From assembly GCA_905193585.1 (NCBI GenBank), contig CAJJPG010000016.1, positions 1 to 23,370 on the forward strand: a stretch of 23,370 nucleotides of DNA, read 5' to 3'. Of this stretch, positions 23,349-23,370 are shown in pieces (position 1 is the stretch's first letter; each line of letters begins with the position of its first letter). A program made the translations under genes and the position numbers. The stretch is from an uncultured Oscillospiraceae bacterium (GTDB taxonomy: Bacteria > Bacillota > Clostridia > Oscillospirales > Acutalibacteraceae). The notes beneath the pieces were generated by a model. It was not told the origin of the DNA and ran no database searches. It worked only from the letters and a program-made list of their open reading frames with translations.

Positions 23349-23370
23349 AAAAACCTCGATTTTATCGAGG
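23349..23370 (+). terminator. Partial terminator-like hairpin at the window end
   Basis: AAAAA then CCTCGAT (23354-23360), loop TTT and ATCGAGG (23364-23370). The T-run that would follow lies outside the window. It is probably the tRNA terminator. Confidence 0.5.

Overview
The window reads as a chromosomal housekeeping segment of an anaerobic Firmicute, most likely an uncultured member of the Clostridia (Oscillospiraceae-like). This rests on a Firmicutes-type L10 leader in front of rplJ-rplL, strong GGAGG ribosome binding sites, consensus SigA promoters, a YtrA-type GntR/ABC operon, CxxC-rich HisRS, and the mreBCD-mrdA-minD-mgsA neighbourhood. No phage, plasmid, transposase, CRISPR array or dedicated defence locus is visible. 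The taxonomic call is inference.

Layout from left to right. (1) 1-355 is a hairpin-dense non-coding block made of at least seven palindromes and flanked by two copies of a 29-bp self-complementary repeat. (2) rplL and rplJ run leftward behind an L10-leader attenuator and a consensus promoter (374-1476). (3) A 66-residue XRE regulator with repeated operator-like boxes runs rightward (1568-1818). (4) A CPA2-type cation/proton antiporter runs leftward (2015-3226). (5) A GntR-ABC ATPase-ABC permease operon runs rightward from a promoter overlaid by inverted repeats (3317-6326). It converges on aspS at a perfect bidirectional terminator (6368-6408). (6) A 12-gene co-oriented leftward cluster spans 20554 to 6417: polA, a phosphatase-RimI fusion, tsaD, a DAG-kinase-like gene, mreB, mreC, mreD, mrdA (PBP2), a MinD-like ATPase, mgsA, hisS and aspS. 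It has a promoter before polA and an internal one before the MinD-like gene. (7) Citrate synthase runs rightward, then galE with its own promoter and terminator, then tRNA-Arg(CCG). The window ends inside another terminator-like hairpin.

The large cluster joins DNA repair and replication (PolA), tRNA modification (TsaD), N-terminal acetylation (RimI domain), lipid phosphorylation, rod-shape machinery (MreBCD, PBP2) and two tRNA synthetases. Few gaps exceed 30 bases, so read-through transcription is likely.

I do not see a convincing new multi-gene system. The most unusual items are: the fusion of a low-molecular-weight phosphatase carrying the arginine-phosphatase signature to a RimI acetyltransferase; a methylglyoxal synthase homologue with Ala where the catalytic Asp should be; an orphan MinD-like ATPase without MinC/MinE or a membrane-targeting tail; and the structured repeat block after rplL.
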